Positions 35,862 through 45,361 of a stretch of 64,000 nt of DNA are shown here, in pieces. Each line of letters opens with the position of its first letter. Position 1 is the stretch's first letter. This DNA is from Allobosea thiooxidans. GTDB lineage: Bacteria > Pseudomonadota > Alphaproteobacteria > Rhizobiales > Beijerinckiaceae. The translations under genes were made by a program, and so were the position numbers. The notes below the pieces were generated by a model. The model ran no database searches. It saw only the letters and a program-made list of their open reading frames with translations, and was not told where the DNA came from. The stretch is taken from positions 372,001-436,000 of the forward strand of contig NZ_FUYX01000001.1 of NCBI RefSeq assembly GCF_900168195.1, in the 5' to 3' direction.

Positions 35862-36836
35862 TTATTCCGGCTTCACGCCGGCTTCAGTGATGATCTGCTT
35901 CCAGGTCGCGATCTCCTGGGCGTGGTAGGGCTTGAACGCCGCCGGATCGCGCACCTTGAGCGTGAAGCCGAGCTTCAGGATCGCCTCCCGCGTCTCCGGC
36001 TTGTTCAGCGAGGCGATGATCGCCTTGGAAAGGGTGTCGAGCACGGCGTCCGGCGTCTTCACCGGGGCGAAGAAGGCGGCCCAGGAATCGGCGTCGGCAT
36101 TGTTCACGCCCTGCTCGCGCAGCGTCGGGATGTCCTTGGCGCGCGGGTTGCGCTCGGGGCTGGCGATGGCGAGCGCCCGCAGCGTGCCGGCATTGATCTG
36201 CTCGAGCACGCTCGGCAGCGTCGAGTTGGCGATGTCGATGCGGCCGGCGACGATCTCCTGCACCAGCGGCGCCGCGCCGCGGAACGGCACATGCGTCATC
36301 TTGATGCCGGTGCGCTGCATGAACAGCTCCATGGCGAGGTGCGAGCCGGATCCCACGCCGGTCGAGCCGTAGTTCAGCTTGCCCGGATCGGCCTTGGCGA
36401 GCGCGATCAGCTCCTGGATGTTCTTGGCCGGCAGATCCTTGCGCACGACGAAGGCATGCTCGAAGGCGCCGACGCCGGCGAGCGGCGCGAAGTCCTTCAC
36501 CGCGTCGTAGCCCGGCTCCTTGAGCAGGAACATGTTGTTGCCATGCGTCTGGTTGTTGCCGAAGACGATGGTGTAGCCGTCGGGCTCGGCATGGGCGACG
36601 GCGCGCGTGCCGACCGCGCCCGAGGCGCCGGCCCGGTTGTCGACGACGACGTTGTGCCCGAACGCCACCGCCATGTCCTGCGCGACGAAGCGCGCGATCG
36701 CGTCGGTCGGGCCACCCGCCGGATAGGGCACGACGAGCGTGATGACCTTGCTGGGGAAACTCTGAGCCCGGACGATCGACGGAGCGAAGACGGCGCCGGC
36801 CATCAGGCCGAGCGTGGAACGGCGGGTCAACGACAT
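35862..36836 (-). CDS. Bug/TctC-family tripartite tricarboxylate transporter binding protein
   Basis: A 324-residue periplasmic solute-binding protein of the Bug family. The start MSLTRRSTLGLMAGAVFAPSIVRAQ is a Tat-like signal, with GGAGG seven bases before the ATG. The binding-pocket signatures are VPYPAGGPTDAIARFVAQDM and DNRAGASGAVGTRAVAHAEPDGYT, followed by NYGSTGVGSGSHLAMELF and HVPFRGAAPLVQEIVAG. Such proteins capture carboxylic acids for a TctAB permease, but no tctAB genes are adjacent, which is common for orphan Bug proteins in this group. Confidence 0.94.
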   Translation of the reverse strand: MSLTRRSTLGLMAGAVFAPSIVRAQSFPSKVITLVVPYPAGGPTDAIARFVAQDMAVAFGHNVVVDNRAGASGAVGTRAVAHAEPDGYTIVFGNNQTHGNNMFLLKEPGYDAVKDFAPLAGVGAFEHAFVVRKDLPAKNIQELIALAKADPGKLNYGSTGVGSGSHLAMELFMQRTGIKMTHVPFRGAAPLVQEIVAGRIDIANSTLPSVLEQINAGTLRALAIASPERNPRAKDIPTLREQGVNNADADSWAAFFAPVKTPDAVLDTLSKAIIASLNKPETREAILKLGFTLKVRDPAAFKPYHAQEIATWKQIITEAGVKPE

Positions 36837-36960
36837 GAGCTTCCTCCCGGGCACCCGCCTGGATGGCGGGCCTGCTTTGGCCGGAGCTTTAGGGGCAAAG
36901 GACACGGGCGTCCAGCGATGCCAAAGTCATAGCCACCAGCGCGGCAACGCCCGCCACTCC

Positions 36961-37058
36961 CGTCATTGCGAGCGCAGCGAAGCAATCCAGGAGGACTGGG
37001 TTGAGCGTCTCACCCGGCCCTCCTGGATTGCTTCGTCGCTTCGCTCCTCGCAATGACG
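36961..37058. repeat. Interspersed repeat, family A
   Basis: CGTCATTGCGAGCGCAGCGAAG and ...CTTCGCTCCTCGCAATGACG ends; the inner arms GAAGCAATCCAGGAGGAC and CCTCCTGGATTGCTTC are nearly perfect. It lies between yaiI and the Bug-protein gene. Confidence 0.92.
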
Positions 37059-37070
37059 GCCTGCAGATCT

Positions 37071-37547
37071 CTAGGCGCCGAAGCCCGCGCGCTTCAGTCG
37101 CTGGATCGCGAGATCGAGTGCCTGCAGAAAGACCGAGCGGTCCTTCTGCGAGAACGGCTTCGGCCCGCCCTGCACCGTTCCCATCGCGCGCAGATCCTCC
37201 ATCATGTCGCGCGTCGCCAGCGCCATGCCGATCGAGGCTTCGGTGAAGGGCTTGCCCGTCGGCCCGATCACCTCGGCGCCGGCCTTGATGCAGCGGTCGG
37301 CGAGCGGAATGTCGGCCGTGACCACGATCGCGCCGCGCCCGACGCGCTCCGCGATCCAGTCATCGGCGGCATCGAAGCTGCCGGGCACGGTCACGCGTTC
37401 GATCCAGGGCTCGCGGGGCAGGTTGAGGAAGCTGTTGGCGACGACGAAGACATGCAGGCCGTGGCGGCCGGCGACACGATAGACCTCGTCCTTCACCGGG
37501 CAGGCGTCGGCATCGACATAGATCGCGATGGGTATGGCATTCGTCAT
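37071..37547 (-). CDS. YaiI/YqxD family protein (DUF188)
   Basis: A 158-residue member of the YaiI/YqxD family, which has a PIN-like NYN fold and unknown function. The hallmark [19 protein letters not shown] is at the start, followed by [43 protein letters not shown], and the C-terminal [19 protein letters not shown]. The ATG gives family length, with AAGG nine bases upstream. It is divergent from aatA. Confidence 0.92.
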   Translation of the reverse strand: MTNAIPIAIYVDADACPVKDEVYRVAGRHGLHVFVVANSFLNLPREPWIERVTVPGSFDAADDWIAERVGRGAIVVTADIPLADRCIKAGAEVIGPTGKPFTEASIGMALATRDMMEDLRAMGTVQGGPKPFSQKDRSVFLQALDLAIQRLKRAGFGA

Positions 37548-37655
37548 CCGCCGGCCTTCGCATGCTCCGGCCGCAAGGGCAAACCGCTTCGAATTCATGA
37601 CGCTTCTGCAAAACATCAAGCAGTTGCGCTTGCGATCACTGCCCGCGAGTCATAA

Positions 37656-38915
<1,260 letters not shown>

Positions 38916-38919
38916 GCGA

Positions 38920-39342
38920 ATGCTCAAGGGCGCCGCAACGCGCCGAACCCTGCTGGCCGGGAGCTTGCTGCTCCCGGCCTCTTTCGTTTTCGGGCAGTCG
39001 GTGACGATGCTCTCGCCCCGCGAAGCCTATGAGGCGGCCCAGGCGAAGCGGGTCGTGCTCGTCGATATCCGCGACGCGGCGGAATGGGCCGATACCGGCC
39101 TGCCGCAGGGCGCCGTGGCGCTCTCCGCCGACGCGCCGGCCTTCGAGGTCAGGATCGCGGGGCTGCGCCTCGACAATCCCGGCAAGCGCATCGTCCTGAT
39201 CGATCGGACGGGCGCACAGGCCGTGGCAGTGGCGCAGAAGCTCGCCGGCCGCGGCTGGCGCGATCTCGCAGGCGTGCGGGGCGGGGTTCTCGGGCCGGGC
39301 GGCTGGCTCGCCGAGAGGCTGCCGGTGGCGGAGTATCGTTAG
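38920..39342 (+). CDS. Rhodanese-like exported protein without the active-site cysteine
   Basis: A 140-residue protein with an N-terminal Tat-like or Sec signal (ATRRTLLAGSLLLPASFVFG, residues 5-24) and one rhodanese domain (LSPREAYEAAQAKRVVLVDIRDAAEWADTGLPQGAVAL ...). In active rhodaneses the loop after strand D reads C-R-x-G; here it reads IDRTGAQ with Asp in place of Cys. Sulfur transfer is therefore unlikely and a binding role more so. It sits immediately behind aatA. The stop codon abuts an interspersed repeat. Confidence 0.85.
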   Translation: MLKGAATRRTLLAGSLLLPASFVFGQSVTMLSPREAYEAAQAKRVVLVDIRDAAEWADTGLPQGAVALSADAPAFEVRIAGLRLDNPGKRIVLIDRTGAQAVAVAQKLAGRGWRDLAGVRGGVLGPGGWLAERLPVAEYR

Positions 39343-39344
39343 CG

Positions 39345-39462
39345 TCCTTCTCCCCTCGGGGGAGAAGGTCGCAGCGCGGAGCGCTGACGGATGAGGGAAG
39401 AGTAGCGTTAACGGCCCTCATCCGTCTGCTTCGCAGACACCTTCTCCCCCGAGGGGAGAAGG
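39345..39462. repeat. Interspersed repeat, family C; right part encodes the TrmD C-terminus
   Basis: Two inverted halves of about 50 bp. The left reads CCTTCTCCCCTCGGGGGAG-AAGG ... GACGGATGAGGG and the right CCCTCATCCGTCTGC ... CCTTCTCCCCCGAGGGGAG-AAGG. Each half has its own hairpin (CTCCCC/GGGGAG), and the halves pair with each other. The right half is translated on the minus strand as the last residues of TrmD. Confidence 0.9.
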
Positions 39463-40139
39463 GAAAGAAGGTCCGGCCGCCGCTCCCGCGTGATCTGCTC
39501 CGCCTGCTCGCGCCGCCATTTCGCGATGCGGGCATGGTCGCCGGAGAGCAGCGCCTCGGGCAGGCCCCTGCCCTCCCATTCGCGCGGCCGCGTGTAATGC
39601 GGATATTCCAGCAGCCCGTTCTCGAAGCTCTCGTCCTCGCCCGATGCGACCTTGCCCATCACGCCGGGGATCAGGCGCACGCAGGCATCGAGCAGCGTCA
39701 GCGCCGCCATCTCGCCGCCGGAGAGGATGTAGTCGCCGATCGAGACCTCGAGCAGGTTGCGCCCTTCGATCACGCGCTCGTCGACGCCCTCGAAGCGCCC
39801 GCAGACGATGACGAGGCCGGGCCCTTCAGCCCATTCGCGCACCTGGCGCTGCTGGAGCGGGCGCCCGCGCGGCGACATCAGCAGGCGCGGACGCGCATCG
39901 TCCGCCCGCACCGCCGCGTCGATCGCCGCCGCCAGCACGTCGCAACGCAGCACCATGCCGGCGCCGCCGCCTGCGGGATTGTCGTCGACATTGCGATGCC
40001 GGCCGATGCCATGGTCGCGGATCTGGTGGGTGTCGAGCGACCACAATTCCTTGCGCAACCCCTCGCCCGCCAGCGAGACGCCGAGCGGCCCCGGAAACAT
40101 CTCCGGATAGAGCGTCAGGATCGAGGCGCGAAAGGGCAT
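39408..40139 (-). CDS. trmD: tRNA (guanine(37)-N1)-methyltransferase TrmD
   Basis: Methylates G37 of tRNAs that read CNN codons to prevent frameshifting; essential in most bacteria. The 243-residue protein has the SPOUT knot signatures [46 protein letters not shown] and [20 protein letters not shown]. The final 17 residues ([17 protein letters not shown]) are encoded by a family C repeat and are not part of the family. It starts 4 bases after the HAD-phosphatase stop in the ffh-rpsP-rimM operon. The start shown was preferred to one four codons upstream that overlaps the HAD gene. Confidence 0.96.
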   Translation of the reverse strand: MPFRASILTLYPEMFPGPLGVSLAGEGLRKELWSLDTHQIRDHGIGRHRNVDDNPAGGGAGMVLRCDVLAAAIDAAVRADDARPRLLMSPRGRPLQQRQVREWAEGPGLVIVCGRFEGVDERVIEGRNLLEVSIGDYILSGGEMAALTLLDACVRLIPGVMGKVASGEDESFENGLLEYPHYTRPREWEGRGLPEALLSGDHARIAKWRREQAEQITRERRPDLLSLLPSGEKVSAKQTDEGR

Positions 40140-40143
40140 GCCT

Positions 40144-40815
40144 TCAAGCAAAGCGCAGCGCCGGCAGGCCGTCCAGCGCCGTGAAATCGCGAGCCGAGGC
40201 GATCAGGTTGTCATAGGCCGCGAAGCCGTTCGCATCGAGCATGGTGAGCAGCGCCACGGCCCGCATGCCGGCCCGCCGGGCCGCCTCGACGCCGAGCGGC
40301 GCGTCCTCGAAGACGATGCAGTCGGCCGGATCGACCTTCATGCGCTCGGCCGCGGCCAGGAACATGTCCGGATGCGGCTTGCCGCGAAAGCCCTGGCTCG
40401 GCGAGACGATGGTGGCGAAGCGCTGGCGCAGGCCGAGCGTGTCCAGCACCACCTCGATATTGGCCGGCGGCGCGGCCGTCGCCACGGCCATCGGCACGCC
40501 CGCCGCTTCGGCGCGCGCGATCAGCTCGACGAAGCCGGCATTCGCGGCCACATGCGGCAGATAGGCCTCGCGATAGAGCGCTTCCTTGGCGTCGCTCATC
40601 GCATCGAGCTCGGCGACGGCGGCCTGCGGGAAATAGGAGGAGATGATCTCGTTGCCGGCCATGCCGGCCGTCCGGGCGGCGAAGGTGTTGCGGTCGAACG
40701 GCAGCTGGTTACTGACGTGCCAGCTTTCCCAAGCGTCGTCATGGAAGCGCATGTTGTCGACGATGGTGCCGTCCATGTCGAAGATCAGCGCGCGGGCGGG
40801 CTTATCGCTTGTCAT
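40144..40815 (-). CDS. HAD-superfamily phosphatase (beta-phosphoglucomutase-like)
   Basis: A 223-residue HAD hydrolase. Motif I is [21 protein letters not shown] (nucleophile Asp and general acid Asp), motif II lies in [10 protein letters not shown], motif III is the Lys of [10 protein letters not shown], and motif IV is [14 protein letters not shown]. The alpha-helical cap (residues about 25-90) matches subfamily IA enzymes such as beta-phosphoglucomutase and phosphatases of small sugar phosphates. It overlaps the 3' end of rimM by 14 bases and precedes trmD, so it is part of the ribosome-maturation operon. Substrate unknown. Confidence 0.9.
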   Translation of the reverse strand: MTSDKPARALIFDMDGTIVDNMRFHDDAWESWHVSNQLPFDRNTFAARTAGMAGNEIISSYFPQAAVAELDAMSDAKEALYREAYLPHVAANAGFVELIARAEAAGVPMAVATAAPPANIEVVLDTLGLRQRFATIVSPSQGFRGKPHPDMFLAAAERMKVDPADCIVFEDAPLGVEAARRAGMRAVALLTMLDANGFAAYDNLIASARDFTALDGLPALRFA

Positions 40816-41329
40816 CGTCGGGCTCGAACAATCCCAGCGGCGGCTCCGCCTCGATGCGCTTCGCGGCAATGTCGATGCGCGGCGTGAAGGCCTTGGTGAA
40901 GGGCATCAGGACGGAGCGCCCGTCCGGCGTCTCGATATCGAGCAGGTCGCCCGCGCCGTAGTTCTCGACGGCGGTCACGGTGCCGAGCACGGCGCCGTCC
41001 GGGCCGATCACGCTGCAGCCGATGAGGTCGGCCTGGAGGAACTCGTCCTCGTCCGCATCCGCCGACAGCTTGTCGCGGGCGACAAACAGCTCGGTGCCGT
41101 TCAGCGCCTCGGCAGCCTCGCGCGTCGTCACGCCCTTGAGCCGGGCGACGACGACCTCCTTGGCCGGGCGGATATCGGTGATCTCGAAGCTGCGGCCCCT
41201 GCCATCGGCAAGCGGGCCGTAACCGGCGATCGCGAGCGGATCGCCGGTGAAGGTCTTGATCCGGACCTCGCCGCGCACGCCATGCGGCGCGCCGACGATT
41301 CCGAGCAGGATGAGATTTTCGTCAGACAT
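40802..41329 (-). CDS. rimM: Ribosome maturation factor RimM
   Basis: Assembly factor for the 30S head that binds S19. The 175-residue protein has the N-terminal RimM domain (ILLGIVGAPHGVRGEVRIKTFTGDPLAIAGYGPL) and the C-terminal PRC barrel (LIGCSVIGPDGAVLGTVTAVENYGAGDLLDIETPDGRSVLMPFTKAFTPRID), with the conserved GAGDLLDI block. The upstream ribosome site is weak. A family E repeat separates it from rpsP, so it may be less well expressed than S16. Its 3' end overlaps the HAD gene. Confidence 0.96.
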   Translation of the reverse strand: MSDENLILLGIVGAPHGVRGEVRIKTFTGDPLAIAGYGPLADGRGRSFEITDIRPAKEVVVARLKGVTTREAAEALNGTELFVARDKLSADADEDEFLQADLIGCSVIGPDGAVLGTVTAVENYGAGDLLDIETPDGRSVLMPFTKAFTPRIDIAAKRIEAEPPLGLFEPDDDKR

Positions 41330-41333
41330 GGCT

Positions 41334-41438
41334 CGTCGTTCCGGCGAGGCCGCGATGCGGCACAAAGCCGGAATCCATCGAAGGGCGACACCGCTCTACG
41401 ATGGATTCCGGGTTTCCCTTCGGTCTCCCGGAATGACG
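41334..41438. repeat. Interspersed repeat, family E, inside the rpsP-rimM operon
   Basis: Ends CGTCGTTCCGG and CCGGAATGACG are inverted with one mismatch; the inner CCGGAATCCATCG and CGATGGATTCCGG arms are perfect. The element occupies nearly all of the 131-bp rpsP-rimM gap. Confidence 0.85.
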
Positions 41439-41460
41439 AAGTCCCGTCTTCAAGACGAAA

Positions 41461-41832
41461 TCACGCCTCGGCAGCGGCTTCTTCGGCAGCCGGAGCAGCG
41501 GCCTTCTCGGCCTTCTTCTCGGCGCGCTCCTTGGCCTTCTCGCCCGGGACGGCCTTCTTCGGGTTGTTGCGGGCCGGGCGCTTGGCGAGGCCGGCGGCAT
41601 CGAGGAAGCGCAGCACGCGGTCGGTCGGCTGGGCGCCCTTGGCGAGCCAGGCCTGGACCTTCTCGAGGTCGAGCACGACGCGGTCGGCAGCGTCCTTCGG
41701 CTTCATCGGGTCATAGGAGCCGATCTTCTCGATGAAGCGGCCATCGCGCGGCGAGCGGGCGTCGGCGACGACGATGCGGTAATAGGGGCGCTTCTTGGCG
41801 CCGCCGCGGGTCAGGCGGATCTTGAGGGACAT
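41461..41832 (-). CDS. rpsP: 30S ribosomal protein S16
   Basis: A primary 30S assembly protein. The 123-residue sequence starts [42 protein letters not shown], the unmistakable S16 block, and extends after about residue 85 into an Ala/Lys/Glu-rich basic tail ([15 protein letters not shown]) typical of alphaproteobacteria. It follows a GNAT gene in the ffh operon, with a 12-base gap. Confidence 0.98.
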   Translation of the reverse strand: MSLKIRLTRGGAKKRPYYRIVVADARSPRDGRFIEKIGSYDPMKPKDAADRVVLDLEKVQAWLAKGAQPTDRVLRFLDAAGLAKRPARNNPKKAVPGEKAKERAEKKAEKAAAPAAEEAAAEA

Positions 41833-41844
41833 GGTCTTCTCCAG

Positions 41845-42378
41845 TCAGTTCAGGTTTGCAGGCTTTTGTTTCGCAGGCTCGGCGGCCGGGTGCCGGTAGA
41901 TCCCGACCTCCGTGCCACGGATCACGAACGGTTTCTCGAAGGTGGCGCCGAGACGCTCGGCGACACGGATCGAGGGTCGATTATCGGGGTGGATCAGGCT
42001 CATCAGCGTGGTCCAACCCAAGTCACGATAGGCATAGTCGCGGACGCGCAGGGCGGCTTCGGTCGCGTAGCCGCGGCCATGCTCGCCTGCGAACAGGCTC
42101 CACCCGACCTCGGGCTCGGGCCAGCCTTCCGGCGAAAGCAGGCCGCACCAGCCGACGAGACGGGCGTCCTCCTTCGCTTCCACGGCCCAGAGACCGTGGC
42201 CGCGCAGCACCCAATGTCCAGCCATGCTGGAAAGCCGGCGCCACGAATCCTCGCGGCTGCTGGCGCCGCCGACATAGCGGGTCAGCTCTTCATCGCCGAA
42301 GAAACGCGCGAGCACGTCGAAATCGGCAGCCGTCCAGCCGCGCAGCCGCAGTCGTTCTGTTTCCAGAACGGGAATCAC
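41845..42378 (-). CDS. GNAT-family N-acetyltransferase (RimJ/RimL type)
   Basis: A 177-residue acetyltransferase of the RimJ/RimL-like Acetyltransf_3 group: ETERLRLRGWTAADFDVLARFF at the start, VGWCGLLSPEGWPEPEVGW, the acetyl-CoA-binding GEHGRGYATEAAL, and LMSLIHPDNRPSIRVAERLGATFEK. The closest named enzymes acetylate ribosomal proteins or small molecules. Its start codon overlaps the ffh stop codon (ATGA), and rpsP follows by 12 bases, so it is translationally coupled into the core operon. A ribosomal-protein substrate is a reasonable but untested guess. Confidence 0.9.
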   Translation of the reverse strand: MIPVLETERLRLRGWTAADFDVLARFFGDEELTRYVGGASSREDSWRRLSSMAGHWVLRGHGLWAVEAKEDARLVGWCGLLSPEGWPEPEVGWSLFAGEHGRGYATEAALRVRDYAYRDLGWTTLMSLIHPDNRPSIRVAERLGATFEKPFVIRGTEVGIYRHPAAEPAKQKPANLN

Positions 42379-43949
42379 TTCTTCTTGCCCCCGAACGGTC
42401 CGCCCAGCCCGGGCAGGCCGCTGCCGCCGAGGCCCGGCAGCTTCGGCATCATGCCGGCGGGAGGCGTCACACCCTTCGGCAGACCGGGGAAGCCGCCCGG
42501 CGGCATCGACGGCAAACCACCACCAGCGCCGAGCTGCTTCTGCAGTTCGGCGAGCTGGGCCGGGTCCATCTTCGAGGGATCGGGCATGCCGGCAGGCAGG
42601 CCGCCGCCGAGCCCGAACATCGAGCCGAGCTTGCCGAGCATGCCGCCCTTCTGCTTGCTCATCATCTTCATGGCGTCGGCCATGCCGCGATGCATCTTCA
42701 GCAGCTTGTTGATCTGCTCGGCCGTGGTGCCGGAGCCTGCCGCGATGCGCTTCTTGCGGCTGTTCTTGAGCAGGTCGGGATTCTTGCGCTCGGCCGGCGT
42801 CATCGAGTCGATCGCGGCGATCATGCTCTTGAACATCTTGTCGCCGACGCCCGCATTGGCGAGCTGCGACTGGGCCTGCTTCATGCCGGGCAGCATGCCC
42901 ATCACGCCGCCGATGCCGCCCATCTTCTCCATCTGCTGGAGCTGGGCGCGCATGTCGGAGAGGTCGAACTGCCCCTTGGCCATGCGCTGCGCGGTGGCCT
43001 GCGCCTGCTCGGCGTCGATGGTCTGCGCCGCCTTCTCGACGAGCGAGACGATATCGCCCATGCCGAGGATGCGGTTGGCGACGCGCGAGGGATGGAATTC
43101 GTCGAGCTCGTCGACCTTCTCGCCGATACCGACGAGCTTGATCGGCTTGCCGGTGACGGCGCGCATCGAGAGCGCCGCGCCACCGCGCGAATCGCCGTCC
43201 ATGCGGGTCAGTACGATACCGGTAAGGCCGACGCGGGCATCGAAGGCGCGCGCCGTGTTGACCGCGTCCTGACCCGTCAGCGCGTCGGCGACGAGCAGAA
43301 CTTCATGCGGACTGGTCGCGGCCTTCACCTCGGCGACCTCGGCCATCAGCGTGTCGTCGAGCGTCACGCGGCCGGCGGTGTCGAGCATCACGACGTCGAA
43401 GCCGCCGAGGCGGGCGGCCTCGACCGCGCGCCTGGCGATCTGCACGGCCGACTGGCCGGCGACAATCGGCAGCGTCTGCACGCCGACCTGGCTGCCGAGA
43501 ATGGCGAGCTGTTCCATGGCGGCGGGGCGTCGCGTATCGAGCGACGCCATCAGCACCTTCTTCTTGTGGCGCTCGGTCAGGCGCTTGGCGATCTTCGCCG
43601 TCGACGTCGTCTTACCGGAGCCCTGAAGGCCGACCATCAGGACCGGGACCGGCGGCACGGCATCGAAATTGATGCCCTCGCCTTCGCCGCCCAGCGTCTC
43701 GATCAGGACGTCGTTGACGATCTTGATGACCTGCTGGCCGGGCGTGACCGACTTCAGCACCTCGGCGCCGACGGCACGCTCGCGCACCTTGTCGGTGAAG
43801 GACCGGACGACCTCGAGCGCGACGTCCGCCTCGAGCAGCGCGCGCCGCACCTCGCGGAGAGCCGCGTTGACGTCCTCCTCGGTCAGCGAACCCCGGCGGG
43901 TCAGCCCCGAGAGGATGCCGGAGAGTCTATCGCTCAGCGTGCCGAACAT
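42375..43949 (-). CDS. ffh: Signal recognition particle protein Ffh
   Basis: GTPase that, with 4.5S RNA, targets nascent membrane proteins to FtsY. The 524-residue protein has the N domain, the G domain with GLQGSGKTTSTAKIA, DTAGR, TRMDGDSRGGAALS and GEKVDELDEF, and the Met-rich M domain (GGIGGVMGMLPGM, and MHRGMADAMKMMSKQKGGMLGKLGSMFG). A long Gly/Pro/Met tail to the end (GLPGLGGPFGGKKK) makes it longer than E. coli Ffh (453). It heads the operon with GNAT, rpsP, rimM, HAD and trmD. Confidence 0.98.
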   Translation of the reverse strand: MFGTLSDRLSGILSGLTRRGSLTEEDVNAALREVRRALLEADVALEVVRSFTDKVRERAVGAEVLKSVTPGQQVIKIVNDVLIETLGGEGEGINFDAVPPVPVLMVGLQGSGKTTSTAKIAKRLTERHKKKVLMASLDTRRPAAMEQLAILGSQVGVQTLPIVAGQSAVQIARRAVEAARLGGFDVVMLDTAGRVTLDDTLMAEVAEVKAATSPHEVLLVADALTGQDAVNTARAFDARVGLTGIVLTRMDGDSRGGAALSMRAVTGKPIKLVGIGEKVDELDEFHPSRVANRILGMGDIVSLVEKAAQTIDAEQAQATAQRMAKGQFDLSDMRAQLQQMEKMGGIGGVMGMLPGMKQAQSQLANAGVGDKMFKSMIAAIDSMTPAERKNPDLLKNSRKKRIAAGSGTTAEQINKLLKMHRGMADAMKMMSKQKGGMLGKLGSMFGLGGGLPAGMPDPSKMDPAQLAELQKQLGAGGGLPSMPPGGFPGLPKGVTPPAGMMPKLPGLGGSGLPGLGGPFGGKKK

Positions 43950-44330
43950 GCGGACCTGCCTGCTTGCCTCAGGAAGCCGTCACCACCGGAACCTCATCGC
44001 CAAGCGGTTTCGCGCCCGAGGGCGCAGACGCGCTGTCGGGCGTTGACCTCCGGGCTCATGGAAGCGGCTTGCGCGGCCCGGTCGGCGGATGTGGTTTCGG
44101 CGATGTCGGCGAAACGGATGCGGTCTTAAAGCGGAAGACTATGGCGAAAGTCAAGTTTGGCGGCGGTTTTCCGGTCGGCGGCGCCCTCCTCCGGCGCGGG
44201 GGCAACGACGAGAGAGCGTCCCGCCTTCCATCCCGCACATTCCGCCTATACACGAGATTGTGAAGCGCGGCCGCAGAACGGCCCTGATCTCGCGCCATCG
44301 CTTCGCGCTCCTGATTCGACAGCGATTCTC
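43950..44330. other. Intergenic region between divergent ffh and CAP-lipoprotein genes
   Basis: A 381-bp gap that must hold the promoters of both genes. I looked for a 4.5S RNA, repeats and small ORFs and found nothing convincing; reading frames here have no ribosome site and strongly Arg-rich, shadow-like translations. GGCGGCG-type GC-rich stretches dominate. Confidence 0.5.
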
Positions 44331-44885
44331 ATGAAGCTTGCGACTGCCCTCCCTCTGCTGGCCCTCTCCCTCTTCCTTGCTGCCTGTGCCGGCGATCCCC
44401 GGCGCGAAGGCCCGCTCGACCCCCGCATGGTCGAGAAGCTCGCGGCCGTCTCGCTGGATCCGGCCCAGGCGGGGCGCATCCTCAACGCCTATCGCGCCAG
44501 CAACGGCCTCGGTCCCGTCAGGCCGGATCCGCGCCTGATGGCGATGGCGCAGCGCCAGGCCGACGCCATGGTCGCGGCCAACGCGCTCTCGCACGATGCC
44601 GGCGGCAACTTCACCACCCGCATCCATGCCGCCGGCGTCGACAGCACCCGGGCGGCGGAAAATCTCGGCGGCGGCTATTTCTCGGTCGAGGAAGCCTTCG
44701 ACGGCTGGCGCAAATCGCCCGGCCATGACGCCAATCTGCGGATGAGGGAAGCCACCCGCTACGGCATCGCGCTCTCCAAGGACCCGCGCACCAGCTATCG
44801 CGCCTGGTGGGTGCTGGTGGTGGCGGCCGACCCGGAGCCGCGGGTGACCATGGGTTACGGTGACAGGCCGTCGCAGCCCCGCTAA
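44331..44885 (+). CDS. CAP/SCP domain lipoprotein
   Basis: A 184-residue lipoprotein with an N-terminal signal and lipobox (LSLFLAAC, lipid-anchored Cys near residue 20) and a CAP (SCP/PR1) domain. The domain motifs are ILNAYRASNGLGPVRPDPRLMAMAQRQADAM, LSHDAGGNF, AENLGGGYFSVEEAFDGWRKSPGHDANL and WWVLVVAA, including the putative Zn-type His and Glu/His positions. Bacterial CAP proteins are extracellular and of unclear function. It is divergent from ffh and followed by another exported protein 36 bases on. Confidence 0.9.
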   Translation: MKLATALPLLALSLFLAACAGDPRREGPLDPRMVEKLAAVSLDPAQAGRILNAYRASNGLGPVRPDPRLMAMAQRQADAMVAANALSHDAGGNFTTRIHAAGVDSTRAAENLGGGYFSVEEAFDGWRKSPGHDANLRMREATRYGIALSKDPRTSYRAWWVLVVAADPEPRVTMGYGDRPSQPR

Positions 44886-44921
44886 CCGACGACATCCTGC
44901 TACTCGATTGCGAGCGCTACG

Positions 44922-45347
44922 ATGTCCATTCGTTTTCTTGTTCCTTTTGTCATTGCCGCCTCCGCCTCCTTTGCCGGCCTGACCGGCGCCCAGGCGCAGC
45001 CCTGCGCCACCAATTTCTCCTCCTCCGGCGTGCCGATGGTCTCGCAGATCACCTACAGGACCTGGGACCTGTCCAAGAAGGCGCCGGCCACCGTACTGCC
45101 GGCGATCGTCAGGGCGATCCAGGCCGACGGCGACTTCATGGACATCCGGGTCGACAAGGCGAGCGGCACCATCTCCGCCGTTCAGGAAGTGACCGGCTCG
45201 GGCCGTCCGCAGATCCTGAAGGTGAACGCGCGCAAGCAGGCCACCGGCACGCGCATCGACATCGCCTTCACCGTCCAGCCCGGCCAGATCGCTCCCGAGG
45301 CGGCCGTCCGGAAGGGCCTCTGCGACTTCCTGCGCGGCGCGCGCTGA
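44922..45347 (+). CDS. Small exported protein of unknown function
   Basis: A 141-residue protein with a signal peptide (MSIRFLVPFVIAASASFAGL..., cleavage near AQA-QPC, residue 26). The mature part has one early Cys (QPCATN) and one late Cys (KGLCDF), a central RTWDLSKKAPATVLPAIVRAIQADGDFMDIRVDKA, and strands reading TRIDIAFTVQPG. The fold could be a small alpha/beta domain of the lipoprotein type, but I cannot name it. It is probably transcribed with the CAP lipoprotein. Confidence 0.75.
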   Translation: MSIRFLVPFVIAASASFAGLTGAQAQPCATNFSSSGVPMVSQITYRTWDLSKKAPATVLPAIVRAIQADGDFMDIRVDKASGTISAVQEVTGSGRPQILKVNARKQATGTRIDIAFTVQPGQIAPEAAVRKGLCDFLRGAR

Positions 45348-45361
45348 GCCGTCGGGGATCC

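Noticed and set aside
43950..44330. Possible 4.5S RNA or other structured RNA beside ffh
   Set aside because: No SRP-RNA hairpin with the conserved asymmetric loop was seen and there is no terminator. ffs is usually elsewhere in this order.
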